The notes below the pieces were generated by a model, which saw only the letters and a list, made by a program, of their open reading frames with translations, was not told the origin of the DNA and ran no database searches. A DNA stretch of 64,000 nt from Thermoplasmata archaeon. Lineage in GTDB: Archaea; Thermoplasmatota; Thermoplasmata; Lutacidiplasmatales; UBA184. Location of the stretch: contig JAKAVQ010000010.1 of assembly GCA_021817245.1 (NCBI GenBank), positions 1 to 64,000 on the forward strand, given 5' to 3'. Positions 8,610-17,260 of the stretch are shown here, in pieces (position 1 is the stretch's first letter; each line of letters begins with the position of its first letter). The translations under genes were made by a program, and so were the position numbers.

Positions 8610-9039
8610 GTGCCGTATCTCAGGCTTTTCGACGCACCCCCCCGGGGTGGACCAGGAGGACGCCCTTGTTCGGTGGCGAAGCGCTCGTTAGGCGGTGTCA
8701 GGGGTTTCCCGGGTGACTAACCCGACTCTCCGACGATTCGTAGCCAGGATTCGAACCACTGGCTTTTCGAATCCCAGCACGAGCGCCTTTCCCGACCGGC
8801 GACGCCGCTGGGTGGATCCGGACACGTGGAGGGTCGGACCCGGCGCCGGAGGAGTGCATCGACTCGACCGCAGGATCGGAGGGGACGGCGAAGTCGTTGG
8901 TGAACCTCTTCTCGTGTTTCGAACGTCCCGAAGCAGGCCCCACCGAACCGGGCGCGCTCGGGATCGCCCGCGCTCGAATCCGAGTGGTGCCGGCACCAGT
9001 CTGCGGTCGTCTTCGCCCTACTCTCATTCCCCTACTGGA
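8610..9039. other. Island end and non-coding junction
   Basis: This stretch contains the attR-like repeat (8766-8802) and the GCCAG/CTGGC inverted repeat beside it. Composition changes here from the moderate-GC island to the high-GC chromosome. The open frames crossing it have no recognisable product and look like frame shadows. Confidence 0.5.
8766..8802 (+). repeat. Putative attR (tRNA-Arg 3'-end fragment)
   Basis: This second copy of TTCGAATCCCAGCACG is followed by one mismatch (A for G), GCGCCTT, and a CGACCGG-like tail with one deletion. No 5' tRNA half precedes it, so it is a fragment and not a gene. Just upstream (8743-8763) lies the inverted repeat GCCAG/CTGGC, whose loop, read on the minus strand, contains GGTTCGAATCC, another T-loop-like sequence in opposite orientation. 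Confidence 0.72.
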
Positions 9040-9047
9040 TTATATCG
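9040..9047 (+). promoter_or_regulatory. TATA box of the SRPBCC-reductase pair
   Basis: TTATATCG lies about 27 nt before ATG 9070, the spacing of a leaderless archaeal transcript. Confidence 0.55.
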
Positions 9048-9069
9048 TGGGCATCCCGTCTCCCGCTCC

Positions 9070-9531
9070 ATGGGCACGGGGTCGCGCTCCCCCAGGGATC
9101 GGATGGTCCGCCACCAGTACTTCAGCCGCGCCGCGCCCGTGCGAGCCTTCGATGCGGTCACGAATCCCCGGATGCTCGTGAAGTGGCTGTCGAGCCGAGC
9201 CGAGATCACTCCGAAGAAGACCGGCCCGTACCTCCTCGGATGGACCGGAGGGCCCACCCACACCGCAAGAATCCTCGAATTCGAACCCGGTAAGAGCATC
9301 GGGTTGACTTGGGCGTGGCCTGGCGTCTCGCTGCGCGGAACGGTCCTCCGGCTCTCCGTCGCGCCGGAGGACGACGGGTCGCTCCTCACGGTCGAGCACT
9401 CCGGTTTCGCCCGAATCGGGGAGTGGACCGATCTCTACGGCGGAGCGGAATGGGGCCGGACCTACTTTGCCATGAACTTGAAGTCAGTCCACGAGACGGG
9501 CCATGATCTTCGATCCGGGCACGACGGGTGA
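9070..9531 (+). CDS. SRPBCC (AHSA1/START-like) domain protein
   Basis: This protein of about 153 aa has the AHSA1-type SRPBCC pattern: an N-terminal V-R-H-Q-Y-F-S-R-A-A-P-V-R-A-F-D-A-V-T-N-P strand-helix, a central L-E-F-E-P-G-K-S-I-G-L-T-W strand pair, L-T-V-E-H-S-G-F, and a C-terminal helix. The fold makes a hydrophobic ligand pocket; the ligand is unknown. ATG 9070 fits the TATA box at 9040; ATG 9103, at the fold boundary with a weak AGGGA before it, is the alternative start. It sits directly outside the island and probably forms an operon with the RibD-like reductase 24 nt downstream. Confidence 0.7.
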   Translation: MGTGSRSPRDRMVRHQYFSRAAPVRAFDAVTNPRMLVKWLSSRAEITPKKTGPYLLGWTGGPTHTARILEFEPGKSIGLTWAWPGVSLRGTVLRLSVAPEDDGSLLTVEHSGFARIGEWTDLYGGAEWGRTYFAMNLKSVHETGHDLRSGHDG

Positions 9532-9555
9532 GTCGTGGCGGAGGGGGAGGAAGAG

Positions 9556-10182
9556 ATGACTCGGAGAATCACGGCCAACCTGTACATGACCCTCGACGGT
9601 CGCGGCGAGTTCCCGAAGTACCCGGGTTCGGATGTCGCCTCGGACGAGGCCGACGAGTTCTTCCGATCCTTTTGGACGAGCCGATACAAGGACGTCACCA
9701 CGGTGGTCATGGGACGACGCTCGTTCGTCGGTCACCGGGATACCCACTCGCTTCGGGCGCGGAAACCGAACGACCCGAAGTTCATGTTCGAGTACTCCCG
9801 CTGGCTCGACCGCGTGGACAAGGTCTGCCTCAGTCGCACGCTCAAGGAGACCGGCTGGGAGAACTCTCGGCTGATGAAGGGCGACCTTTCGGCCATCGTG
9901 AGGCGACTGCTCCGAGAGAAGGGCGGCAACATCATCATCGAGGGAGGCCCCCGGTTGATCCAGGACGTCCTCCGACGCGACCTGGCGGACGATTATTGGC
10001 TCGTTCTGATGCCCGTCGTTTACGGGCGGGGGCCCCGATACTGGGGGACGCTGAAGGAGCAGCGAACCTTGAAGCTCCTGTCGGCGAGCTCGCTCGAGTG
10101 GGGAGAAGTGCTGCTCCACTACGCGAGCCGGGGGAGGGTGCCGGACTCGGACCGAGGACGGGCGACGCACCCTTCGGGGTAG
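9556..10182 (+). CDS. RibD C-terminal/dihydrofolate reductase-like protein
   Basis: This 208-aa protein resembles the stand-alone RibD_C/DHFR-fold reductases. It has an N-terminal I-T-A-N-L-Y-M-T-L-D-G strand and loop, T-V-V-M-G-R-R-S-F (nucleotide-binding helix start), G-G-N-I-I-I-E-G-G-P and D-Y-W-L-V-L-M-P-V-V-Y-G-R-G-P-R. Such proteins bind NADPH and reduce small molecules; the substrate is not known. ATG 9556 is favoured over GTG 9535 because GGGGGAGG lies five bases before it. The pairing with an SRPBCC gene is common in bacteria, so lateral transfer is possible. Confidence 0.75.
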   Translation: MTRRITANLYMTLDGRGEFPKYPGSDVASDEADEFFRSFWTSRYKDVTTVVMGRRSFVGHRDTHSLRARKPNDPKFMFEYSRWLDRVDKVCLSRTLKETGWENSRLMKGDLSAIVRRLLREKGGNIIIEGGPRLIQDVLRRDLADDYWLVLMPVVYGRGPRYWGTLKEQRTLKLLSASSLEWGEVLLHYASRGRVPDSDRGRATHPSG

Positions 10183-10593
10183 ACGGACCGGCCGGCGCTT
10201 CGACCGCACCCAGAACCTCTTGGGCCGGAGCGATGCCCTCTCGATACCGGGACAGGCCCCTATCCCGAGCGGTGGCGATGCAAACGGATGGGCGCGGCCG
10301 ATTCGGGACACCCGTGGTTGGCCCGTTGTCCCGCGAGCCCAAGATCTCCGAGGCGGCACCTCGAGGAGCTGTCCGAGGAAACGGTTCGTTTCGTTCCCGC
10401 TGATGACGTTCCGATGCACGTCGAAGCACGATCCGCGGGTGAGCGGTACCTTCTCCCGCGCCCGCGGATCGGAGTCCGTGGCCGTCAGCGTTCCGGCGCC
10501 CCGGTACGATGAGCGTTCGCCTTGATCGGATCGCGAGCTTCGTCACGGACGGCCGGCCGGCGCCTAGTCGTGGAACGCTGCGCCCCACCGCGA
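10183..10593. other. Convergent intergenic region, no gene seen
   Basis: These 411 nt lie between the 3' ends of the reductase and ClC genes. Only short shadow frames cross it. No RNA gene, T-rich terminator or repeat is obvious. Confidence 0.4.
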
Positions 10594-12624
10594 TCACCGC
10601 GCGGTTCGCGAGACGGGTGGCGAGCCGGCTTCGGGCGCTCGGATGCCCCGGCGTGTCACGAGACCTATAACTCGGCTCGGGCCCTCGACGGAGACGACGG
10701 CGGCGACGTTCGTTCCCTGACGCTCCATACGGCTGAGCGATTCGTCGGCCGGGAGGTCGGCCGGGAGAAGGAGTTCCACCGGCCGCACGAGGTCGAACAT
10801 CCGTGTTTGCAAACTCTCGTTCGTCGGGACCTGGAGCAGGTCGCTCAGACGAACCGCTCCCAACCAAGCTCCCCCCTGCTCGACGGAAAGCACCGAACGT
10901 CCATTGGCCACCGCGAGGTCGATCGCTTCGCGCACGCGCAGGGAGGGGGGCACGGGTTCGGACTCGTGTTTCGCGATCTCTCCGATCGGCGTCCCGGAAA
11001 GGAAGTAGCTTCGATACTCCTCTTGGTGCGCGGGGCTTTGGATGCGGCTCGGAAGCTGCTCGGAGTAGATGTGCGACCGGCCGGTAGCGACGTATGCCAC
11101 GAAGATCGACAGCATCGCCGCGGGAAGGATCGTGTAAGTCCCCGCCATCTCGACCACCATGATCAGCACCCCCAGCGGCGCCTTCGAGATTCCGCCGAAG
11201 AATGACATCATCCCGACGATGGAGAAGACCGGTACGATGGTGAGCGGGACAAGGCCGGGCAGCAGGTTGTGAGAGATCCCTCCCACCACCGTTCCGAGGA
11301 ACGCCCCCACGACCACGCTGGTCCCGAACAGGCCCGCGCTCCCCCCACTGCCAACCACGAACGACGTCATCACCATCCGGAGAAACACAGCGGCCAACAG
11401 AGTCGCGAGGATCATCGCGGAGAAATTCCCCGAGGAGAGCCGCCCGAGCATCACGGCTTGGACGAACCCGTACCCGACCGAAAGCGAAGAAAGGGAAGCG
11501 AAGTGCCCCTGCTCGGGCAACAAGAAGTATGCTCCGAGGAAGATGCCCCCGGCAACGGCCGCCCCGGCCGCCGGCCGAACGACCGGGGGCCAGCGGCGCG
11601 AACCAAACCACGAGTCCGTCCGGTGGTACATCCAGGTAAAGAATATCCCTACGGCACCGCAGACGATCCCGAGACCCGCGTAGAGGGGTAGCCGAGCGGG
11701 GTCGAAGGCGTAGTTCGAGAGCGCGCTCGGCGTCGCAAACAGCGTATGGAAGCCGAAGATGGTGGAGTACACCGAGTAGGCCACCACCGACGCGATGATC
11801 GCAGGGACGAACACTTCGGGCTCGAAGTCGCCCGTGTAGAGGATCTCGGCCGAGTAGACCGCTCCGCCCAACGGGGCGCGGAAGATCGCTCCGATACCCG
11901 CACCCATACCGGTCGCCAGGGCGATGCGACGGTCCCTGTCGCCCAGGCCGAACAGATCCGACCAGATCGAACCGAAGCCACCCCCGATCTGAGACACCGG
12001 GCCCTCCCGCCCTCCACTTCCTCCGGTCCCCAGCGTGATGGCGCTCGCGATGGTCTTCAGAATCGGGACCCGGACCCGTACCTTGCCGGCGTTCTTGTGA
12101 AACGAACGGATGGTCGCGTCGGTCCCGTGACCCGCCACCTCGGGAGCCGCTCCCCGGACGATGATCCCCACCGCGAGACCGCCGATCACGAGCAGCGCTG
12201 GGACGACGAGTATCCGAGGGAACGAACTCGACCACGTGAGCTGGGAGAGGGCGGCGGTGCCCTCCGACGGCAGCGTCAGTCCGGCCAGCTGAACCAGCAG
12301 CGTTCCGGTGAGGAGCCCGATCAGGTAATAGAACAGCGCGGCGCCCAGCCCCGCGACGATCCCGATCGGAACGGCGATCACCACCCACCGAGCGAGGTCG
12401 CGATAGACGCCCGTCCAAGCGGTGGAGTGCGGGGCACTAACTCTCGGGAACCAGCGACGCCCGACCGCGGCGGTCCGAGGAGAGAGGCGGACGGATTCCG
12501 ATGGGGGTCCGGGGGTGCCGGGAGGACGAGGGGTCGTCGTAGGCTCACTTCCGAAGACGCAACGGGAGACCCGAGACGTGGTAAGGGATTTGCGGGAGGT
12601 GGAGACCGCACCCTTCGGGGGCAC
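10594..12624 (-). CDS. ClC-type chloride channel/transporter with C-terminal CBS pair
   Basis: This 676-aa multi-spanning membrane protein has ClC hallmarks: G-H-G-T-D-A-T-I after the second helix pair, the selectivity-filter loop G-S-G-G-R-E-G-P with the gating glutamate, a G-A-I-F-R-A-P-L-G-G-A helix, and G-S-G-G-S-A-G-L-F-G-T-S where homologues usually read F-x-P-S. The C-terminal 120 residues form two CBS-like repeats, which in this family sense nucleotides. It moves Cl- or another anion, as channel or H+ antiporter. The first 65 residues are basic and low-complexity, so the GTG 12624 start is uncertain. Confidence 0.85.
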   Translation of the reverse strand: MPPKGAVSTSRKSLTTSRVSRCVFGSEPTTTPRPPGTPGPPSESVRLSPRTAAVGRRWFPRVSAPHSTAWTGVYRDLARWVVIAVPIGIVAGLGAALFYYLIGLLTGTLLVQLAGLTLPSEGTAALSQLTWSSSFPRILVVPALLVIGGLAVGIIVRGAAPEVAGHGTDATIRSFHKNAGKVRVRVPILKTIASAITLGTGGSGGREGPVSQIGGGFGSIWSDLFGLGDRDRRIALATGMGAGIGAIFRAPLGGAVYSAEILYTGDFEPEVFVPAIIASVVAYSVYSTIFGFHTLFATPSALSNYAFDPARLPLYAGLGIVCGAVGIFFTWMYHRTDSWFGSRRWPPVVRPAAGAAVAGGIFLGAYFLLPEQGHFASLSSLSVGYGFVQAVMLGRLSSGNFSAMILATLLAAVFLRMVMTSFVVGSGGSAGLFGTSVVVGAFLGTVVGGISHNLLPGLVPLTIVPVFSIVGMMSFFGGISKAPLGVLIMVVEMAGTYTILPAAMLSIFVAYVATGRSHIYSEQLPSRIQSPAHQEEYRSYFLSGTPIGEIAKHESEPVPPSLRVREAIDLAVANGRSVLSVEQGGAWLGAVRLSDLLQVPTNESLQTRMFDLVRPVELLLPADLPADESLSRMERQGTNVAAVVSVEGPSRVIGLVTRRGIRAPEAGSPPVSRTAR

Positions 12625-12932
12625 GCGGCCGCGCGTAAAGACCCGGCCGTCACGGCCGGATGAGGTCTGCGTTCCCCCGACGCCCGCGTCTCACGCGACG
12701 GGAATCCGAGGTCGGGCTGCACGTGAAGTCCGGATCGACCGATCGTGGGGCTCTCGGCCCGGAACCCCCAGGCCCGGGTGCGCTCGGAGCTCCGGATGTG
12801 GCCGCGCGACGACCGCCTTCGCCCGGTCCGCCCCGGCGGCGACGGAGCGCAGGCGGCCCGACGCGCACCATGTCGAGCCGCCTTGACGAAAGTGGTAACC
12901 CGCGGCGGGCTCCTTGAGGAGCGAGGGAAACG
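12625..12932. other. Divergent intergenic region between ClC and dps
   Basis: These 308 nt of very GC-rich DNA must carry both promoters. No convincing TATA box stands out. A GAGG at 12916-12919 lies somewhat far upstream of the dps start. Confidence 0.35.
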
Positions 12933-13418
12933 ATGCGGGCGGCATTGGGGGCGGAAGCGGAACAACGGCCCGGGGTCGTGCGAGCGCTCGAATTGCTCTT
13001 GGCCGACGAATTCGTCTTGTACACCAAGACCCGGAACTACCACTGGAACGTCGTCGGGCCGGGGTTCAGCGAACTTCACAAGTTCCTGGACGAACAGTAC
13101 AACATGCTCAACGGCACGGTCGACGAGGTGGCGGAGCGGATCCGTGCTCTCGGTGGGTGGGCGATCGGAACGCTCCACGAGTTCGGGGAGAAGACCCGGC
13201 TCAAGGAATCCCCCGGACGGTTCCCCGGGGCGCGGACGATGCTCGAGAACCTCCTGCGGGACCACGAGACCGTGATCCGGGAGCTGCGGGACCTGACCGA
13301 GCAGTGCGCCCAGCAGTATCACGACGGCGCGACCGAGGGGTTCCTCACGGAGCTGACCGTCCGCCACGAGAAGATGGCTTGGATGCTGCGCAGCCTGATC
13401 GCCCCGACGGTGCCGTAA
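12933..13418 (+). CDS. dps: Dps family ferritin-like protein
   Basis: This 161-aa four-helix protein has the Dps ferroxidase pattern: Y-H-W-N-V-V-G-P-G-F-S-E-L-H-K-F-L-D-E-Q followed by D-E-V-A-E-R-I-R-A-L-G-G, which supplies the inter-subunit His, Asp and Glu iron ligands. Family members form 12-mers that oxidise and store iron with H2O2 and protect DNA. Length is normal for the family. The start ATG 12933 lies a few bases after GAGGGAAA. It appears monocistronic. Confidence 0.9.
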   Translation: MRAALGAEAEQRPGVVRALELLLADEFVLYTKTRNYHWNVVGPGFSELHKFLDEQYNMLNGTVDEVAERIRALGGWAIGTLHEFGEKTRLKESPGRFPGARTMLENLLRDHETVIRELRDLTEQCAQQYHDGATEGFLTELTVRHEKMAWMLRSLIAPTVP

Positions 13419-14156
13419 TCAACGAACGGGGACCACGTCCGGCGGTCCGCCGGGGGAGGCCCGAGAGCACCTGTCAAGAGGGTACGCCCCGCGCCGCGGG
13501 TCCCCCGTCGGGAAGGGCCGGTCCGCCCGCACCCGAAGGACGGGGGATCGCGCCCTCCCTCCCGGCGGTCACCGGCGTCGCCACGTTGCCGGAAGGGCGG
13601 GGGGGGGCGCACGCTGCGTGCGCGTAGGGGATTCCCCCGGGTCCACGCAGCGGTCGGGCCCGTCTCCGGTGCGGTCGCGACGCCGATCGAGACGTTCGTG
13701 GGCCCCGGCGGGGTCTCGACCTGCCTTCTCGGACGCATCTCTTCTTCTCGGGAGCGAGCGTCCCGTACTCTTGCTCGGGCCCGAGCGCTCATGCCCCCGC
13801 GCTCGGTTCTCGACGCTCGGCCTGACGTGCATCGTTACCGCGGTACCGGTCGTAGCGTTCGCCTCGCACGGGCCACGGCTCCCGCTCACCGTGGTCCGGG
13901 CCACGGCCGTCGCCGAGACACAGGCCCGCGAAGCTCCGGGCGTCGTCGCTTGGGACCGTCCGGGACATGGCCGCTCCCCGATGCTCGTGCCTTCGCTCGG
14001 TGCGAATCAAACCGGATCCGACGGCGGATGGCGCTCACCGGAGCCGGTACTTAGGGCCGGGGCGCCGTGCAGCGCGACGGTCGGACGGTCGCCTCCGGGG
14101 CCACCTTTGGACCGCGCCGGACGAGGTGTAATAGGGTCCGCCGGTGTAGGGACCCG
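13419..14156. other. Long intergenic region with no supported gene
   Basis: These 738 nt are GC-rich and crossed by several open frames whose translations are Arg/Pro/Gly-rich and lack family features. A GGGGGGGG run sits near 13602-13610. I found no tRNA, rRNA or familiar structural RNA signature. A non-coding RNA or a diverged gene cannot be excluded. Confidence 0.4.
14129..14134 (+). promoter_or_regulatory. TATA box upstream of the antiporter leader
   Basis: TAATAG lies 26 nt before ATG 14157, consistent with a leaderless start at that codon. A perfect inverted repeat, AGGGGTC-t-GACCCCT (14191-14205), lies between the ATG and the antiporter start and could be an operator or an RNA hairpin before the SD sequence. 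Confidence 0.5.
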
Positions 14157-14228
14157 ATGCGTCGTCGGGCGCCCGCTCCCTCGGGTCCTGAGGGGTCTGA
14201 CCCCTCGAAGGAGGCCCCGGATCTTTGA
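14157..14228 (+). CDS. Possible 23-aa leader peptide coupled to the antiporter
   Basis: ATG 14157 opens a 23-codon frame (M-R-R-R-A-P-A-P-S-G...) whose TGA (14226-14228) overlaps the TTG start of the antiporter as TTGA. The TATA box is 26 nt upstream, so this ATG would be at or near the 5' end of the mRNA. The antiporter's own SD, AAGGAGG, lies within the leader. Coupled reinitiation is plausible. The peptide itself has no recognised family. Confidence 0.4.
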   Translation: MRRRAPAPSGPEGSDPSKEAPDL

Positions 14229-15622
14229 CCCTCCTTTCCCTGTCGGGCACCACCCTCATCCTCCTACTGCTCGGAGTGACACTGCTCGTCGGGTTCGGGG
14301 CGGACTGGCTCGCGACCCGATTCCGGCTGCCCGACGTCCTCTGGCTGATCGGGCTCGGCCTGGTCGCCGGACCGGTCCTCGGCCTGCTGACGGCAAGCTC
14401 GCTCCTGTTCATCGCTCCGGTGCTGGGTACCGCCGCCCTCATCCTGATCCTCTTCGAAGCCGGGATCGACCTCCGGGTCTCGCTGATCCGACCGCTCGCG
14501 GGTTCGGCGCTCCTGTTCGCCGCCGCGAGCTACGCGGTCAGCACGGCGGTCCTCTTCGGGGTCAGCGACCTCGTCCTCTTCCCCGGGCACCTCGTCCTCT
14601 CCTTCCTTTTCGCGGCGTCGCTCGGCTGCAGCTCCGGGGCCGTGATCATCCCGCTCGCGGGGCGCCTGGGTCTCGTCGAGGGACTTCGGGGAATGATGCA
14701 CCTCGACGGGGCGGTCGAGGACGCGCTCGCGATCATCACCGTCACCACGCTCCTTGCCCTCGTGAGCCCCGCCTCGCCGTCCCTGGCCCTGAACCTCACG
14801 TTCTCGCTGATCTTACCCCTCCCGGTCGGGGTCGCGATCGGGTTCGCCGGCGGGCTCGTCTGGTTGCTCTTCCTCTACGGTTGGCAGGACCGCGCCTTCG
14901 CCGCGCTCGCCACGCTCGGCTTCCTGCTCGCGGTGTACTCGGTCGCCCAGGCGCTCGGTGGCTCGGGAATCCTCGCAGCGATCGTCTTCGGGGCCGTGCT
15001 CGGCAACGAGGCGGTCCTGCGCCGGTTCCTGCGCCGCTCGCGACCGTTCCGCATCTCGAACGACCTGCGAAAGGTTGAGGTCGAGATCGCGTTCGTCCTG
15101 CGCGCGTTCTTCCTGTTCCTCATCGGGGTCCTCGCTCCGCTCTCGAACCCCGGCCTCGTGCCCGCCATCGCGATCGGCGGCCTCGTCCTCGTGCTCTTGG
15201 CCCTCCGCCGGGGGGTCTTCTCCGCCACGACGAACCCCCGGAAGGTCCCCCGGTCGTGGGCGAGCCCGGTCTCGGCCCTGTACGGTCGGGGTCTCACCTC
15301 CGCCGTCCTGCTCACGGTCGCCCTCGATCGGATTCCCCGGGTTTCCGAACTGTTCTTCCCCGGGCTGCTCGTCATCGTCGGCACGAACATCGCGATGACG
15401 GTCTGGCTGTTCGTCCAGCCCCCGGAGGCCGGGCGGGAGATCCCCGAGGCGAGCCGCGAGTGGGCCGCCGCCGCCACCGACCTGCTCTCGTTCGCCGAGA
15501 GCGGGGCCGGCCTCTTCTCTCCCCCTCCGCCGCTGCCCGCCGGACCTGCCCACGACCCCCGAACCGGCGGCACGTCTCCCCCGCCTCCCCTTCCGAAGGG
15601 CCGCGGGGACCGGGACCGGTAG
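14225..15622 (+). CDS. CPA-type monovalent cation/proton antiporter
   Basis: This 465-aa protein has about 12 hydrophobic helices filling residues 5-395, then a Pro-rich soluble tail. It carries the CPA-family motif L-I-L-F-E-A-G-I-D-L in the early helices and an acidic ion-site motif H-L-D-G-A-V-E-D-A-L-A-I-I in the middle. It should exchange Na+ or K+ for H+ at the cytoplasmic membrane; ion preference cannot be read from sequence. TTG 14225 is used because AAGGAGG is ten bases upstream. No RCK/TrkA domain is fused. Confidence 0.85.
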   Translation: MTLLSLSGTTLILLLLGVTLLVGFGADWLATRFRLPDVLWLIGLGLVAGPVLGLLTASSLLFIAPVLGTAALILILFEAGIDLRVSLIRPLAGSALLFAAASYAVSTAVLFGVSDLVLFPGHLVLSFLFAASLGCSSGAVIIPLAGRLGLVEGLRGMMHLDGAVEDALAIITVTTLLALVSPASPSLALNLTFSLILPLPVGVAIGFAGGLVWLLFLYGWQDRAFAALATLGFLLAVYSVAQALGGSGILAAIVFGAVLGNEAVLRRFLRRSRPFRISNDLRKVEVEIAFVLRAFFLFLIGVLAPLSNPGLVPAIAIGGLVLVLLALRRGVFSATTNPRKVPRSWASPVSALYGRGLTSAVLLTVALDRIPRVSELFFPGLLVIVGTNIAMTVWLFVQPPEAGREIPEASREWAAAATDLLSFAESGAGLFSPPPPLPAGPAHDPRTGGTSPPPPLPKGRGDRDR

Positions 15623-15644
15623 GGCGGGGGGCCGCCCCGCCCGG

Positions 15645-17222
15645 CTACGGTGCCCGTCCGAGAGCGGCCTCGACCAGCCGACCGGGGAGCCCGGAGCCCG
15701 GCCGGTCCTCGCGGAGGAGGACGAACAGCTCCACGACGGCGCCCGCGCGTTCCGAGCGGTCGGGTCCGCGCCGGGCGCGCTCGGCGAGGAGGGTCCCCTG
15801 CCGCAGTTCGGCCCACGCCCGGAGGACCGCCTTCGCGTCCGCCTCGCCGCCCGGCGCCTCGAGGGCCGCGAGCCGGCCGGTGAGGAACTCGCTCACGACC
15901 CCCTCCGCCTCGGCCGCGACCCGACGGGCCTCCTCACGCCACGACGCTTCGGGGTGGTAGCGCTCGATCGCTTCGCGTGCGTCGAGCGCCTGGAGGTTCG
16001 CGCCGCCCTCCCAGATCGGGGTCACGTGGGCGTCGCGCGCGAGCTTCGCGACCGGGAACTCCTCGAGGTACCCCGGTCCGCCGACAACCTCGAGCGCGAG
16101 CTCGGTGCCGCGGACCGCGGCCTCGGCGCAGACGAGCTTCGCCGCGTGCGTCGCGAGACGCAGACGATGGTAGTCGGCCGAGTAGCGCGGCCGCTCGTTC
16201 CCGACACGGTCGAAGAGATGGACCGCGTCGAACGCGAGGAGCGACGCCGCGTCGGCCTCCACGGCCAGGGTGGCGAGGTCGGCGGCGAGGAGCGGATGGC
16301 CGGCGATCGGGCGACCGAAGGCGAATCGACGGCGCGCGTGGTCCCGGGCGAGCTCGAACGCGCGGTGAAGGACCGCGGCGCTGCCGACCGCGTTCGCGAC
16401 GCGCGAGACGTTCAGCATCTCCATTACCGGCAGGACCCCGGCCTCGGTGGGTCCGAGCCGGTAGGCCTCGGTGCCGTCGAGGGAGACCTCGCCCGTCGGC
16501 ACGGAGACCGTGCCGAGCTTCTCTTTCAGCCGGCGGACCCGCCAGTTCGGCCGGCCGTCCGGCCGTTGGGCCGGCGCGAAGAAGAGGCGGATGCCCCTCG
16601 TCCCTTCGGGAGCGCCTTCGGGCCGCGCGGTGAGCAGCGCAAAGCCGGCGCCGACGTTGCTACAGAAGTACTTCTCCCCCGTCAGCGCCCAGCGTCCGCC
16701 CGCGCCCTCCCGGGCGACGGTGAGGTTCGCGCCGAGGTCCGACCCTCCCTGGGCCTCGGTCGCCCACGTCGCGCCCTGCGCCCGTCCTCCCCCGGCGAGG
16801 AGAGGCGGCCCGAACCGCTCGCGAAGGCCCGGGTCGGCATACTTCGTGAACTCGAAGATCGTCGCCATCGTGACGGTCGCCGAGCAGGCGAGACCGACGT
16901 CCGCGACCTCGTGCAGGAGCGCGAAGCTGAACGCCCAGTCATGGCGACCCTCGACCGGCCCGGTCGCGACCCCGCTCGCGTACAGGCGGTCGAGCGCCCG
17001 GCGGTGGTCGCCCGAGAGACGGACCTCGTCGACCTCACGGCCCTCGATGTCGTAGCGGAGGAGGTACGGCCGGGAGCGTCGGTCGACGTCGATCGCGACC
17101 GTCTCGAGCTCCTCCCGGGCGACCCGCCCGAATCCTTCGAGCGTCCCGACGAGCGTCGAACCGAGGTCGGCCGCGCGGAAGAGGCGATGCGCGTCCCGGG
17201 CGACGTCCGACGAGGTCGGCAC
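15645..17222 (-). CDS. AidB-like acyl-CoA dehydrogenase
   Basis: This 525-aa flavoprotein is longer than the usual 380-aa acyl-CoA dehydrogenases and matches the AidB-like long form. An N-terminal helical extension is followed by A-T-W-A-T-E-A-Q-G-G-S-D-L-G (FAD/substrate loop), G-E-K-Y-F-C-S-N, and R-L-K-E-K-L-G-T-V-S-V-P-T-G-E-V, the clearest AidB-like stretch. R-F-A-F-G-R-P-I (FAD binding) and I-W-E-G follow near the C-terminus. It oxidises an acyl-CoA, or like AidB may have little such activity. GTG 17222 is chosen at the homology boundary, since the frame upstream is antisense to the HAD gene. It is the last gene of a GT4-HAD-ACAD cluster. Confidence 0.8.
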   Translation of the reverse strand: MPTSSDVARDAHRLFRAADLGSTLVGTLEGFGRVAREELETVAIDVDRRSRPYLLRYDIEGREVDEVRLSGDHRRALDRLYASGVATGPVEGRHDWAFSFALLHEVADVGLACSATVTMATIFEFTKYADPGLRERFGPPLLAGGGRAQGATWATEAQGGSDLGANLTVAREGAGGRWALTGEKYFCSNVGAGFALLTARPEGAPEGTRGIRLFFAPAQRPDGRPNWRVRRLKEKLGTVSVPTGEVSLDGTEAYRLGPTEAGVLPVMEMLNVSRVANAVGSAAVLHRAFELARDHARRRFAFGRPIAGHPLLAADLATLAVEADAASLLAFDAVHLFDRVGNERPRYSADYHRLRLATHAAKLVCAEAAVRGTELALEVVGGPGYLEEFPVAKLARDAHVTPIWEGGANLQALDAREAIERYHPEASWREEARRVAAEAEGVVSEFLTGRLAALEAPGGEADAKAVLRAWAELRQGTLLAERARRGPDRSERAGAVVELFVLLREDRPGSGLPGRLVEAALGRAP

Positions 17223-17260
17223 GGGCCCGAGAGAGGGGCGCGGACGGGAAAGCCTTCCGC

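Larger units (their letters stand above)
105..8802. mobile_element. tRNA-Arg-bounded genomic island
   Basis: The 3' end of the tRNA-Arg gene (105-142) recurs as a direct repeat at 8766-8802. The first 16 bases are identical, 23 of the first 24 match, and similarity continues to GACCGG. Between the repeats the base composition is visibly more AT-rich than the strongly GC-rich DNA from 9 kb on. The cargo is accessory: a toxin-antitoxin pair and duplicated secreted proteins. This is the layout left by tyrosine-recombinase integration into a tRNA 3' end. No integrase, replication or conjugation gene is recognised inside, so the element is decayed, non-autonomous or mobilised in trans. Confidence 0.75.

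Noticed and set aside
8743..8790. Second tRNA gene
   Set aside because: Only T-loop and 3' acceptor sequences are present; no anticodon or 5' acceptor arm can be paired, so it is a fragment.
9484..10419. 311-aa minus-strand frame antisense to the RibD-like gene
   Set aside because: Its translation is Arg/Pro-rich without family motifs, while the plus-strand frame has clear RibD/DHFR features and an SD.
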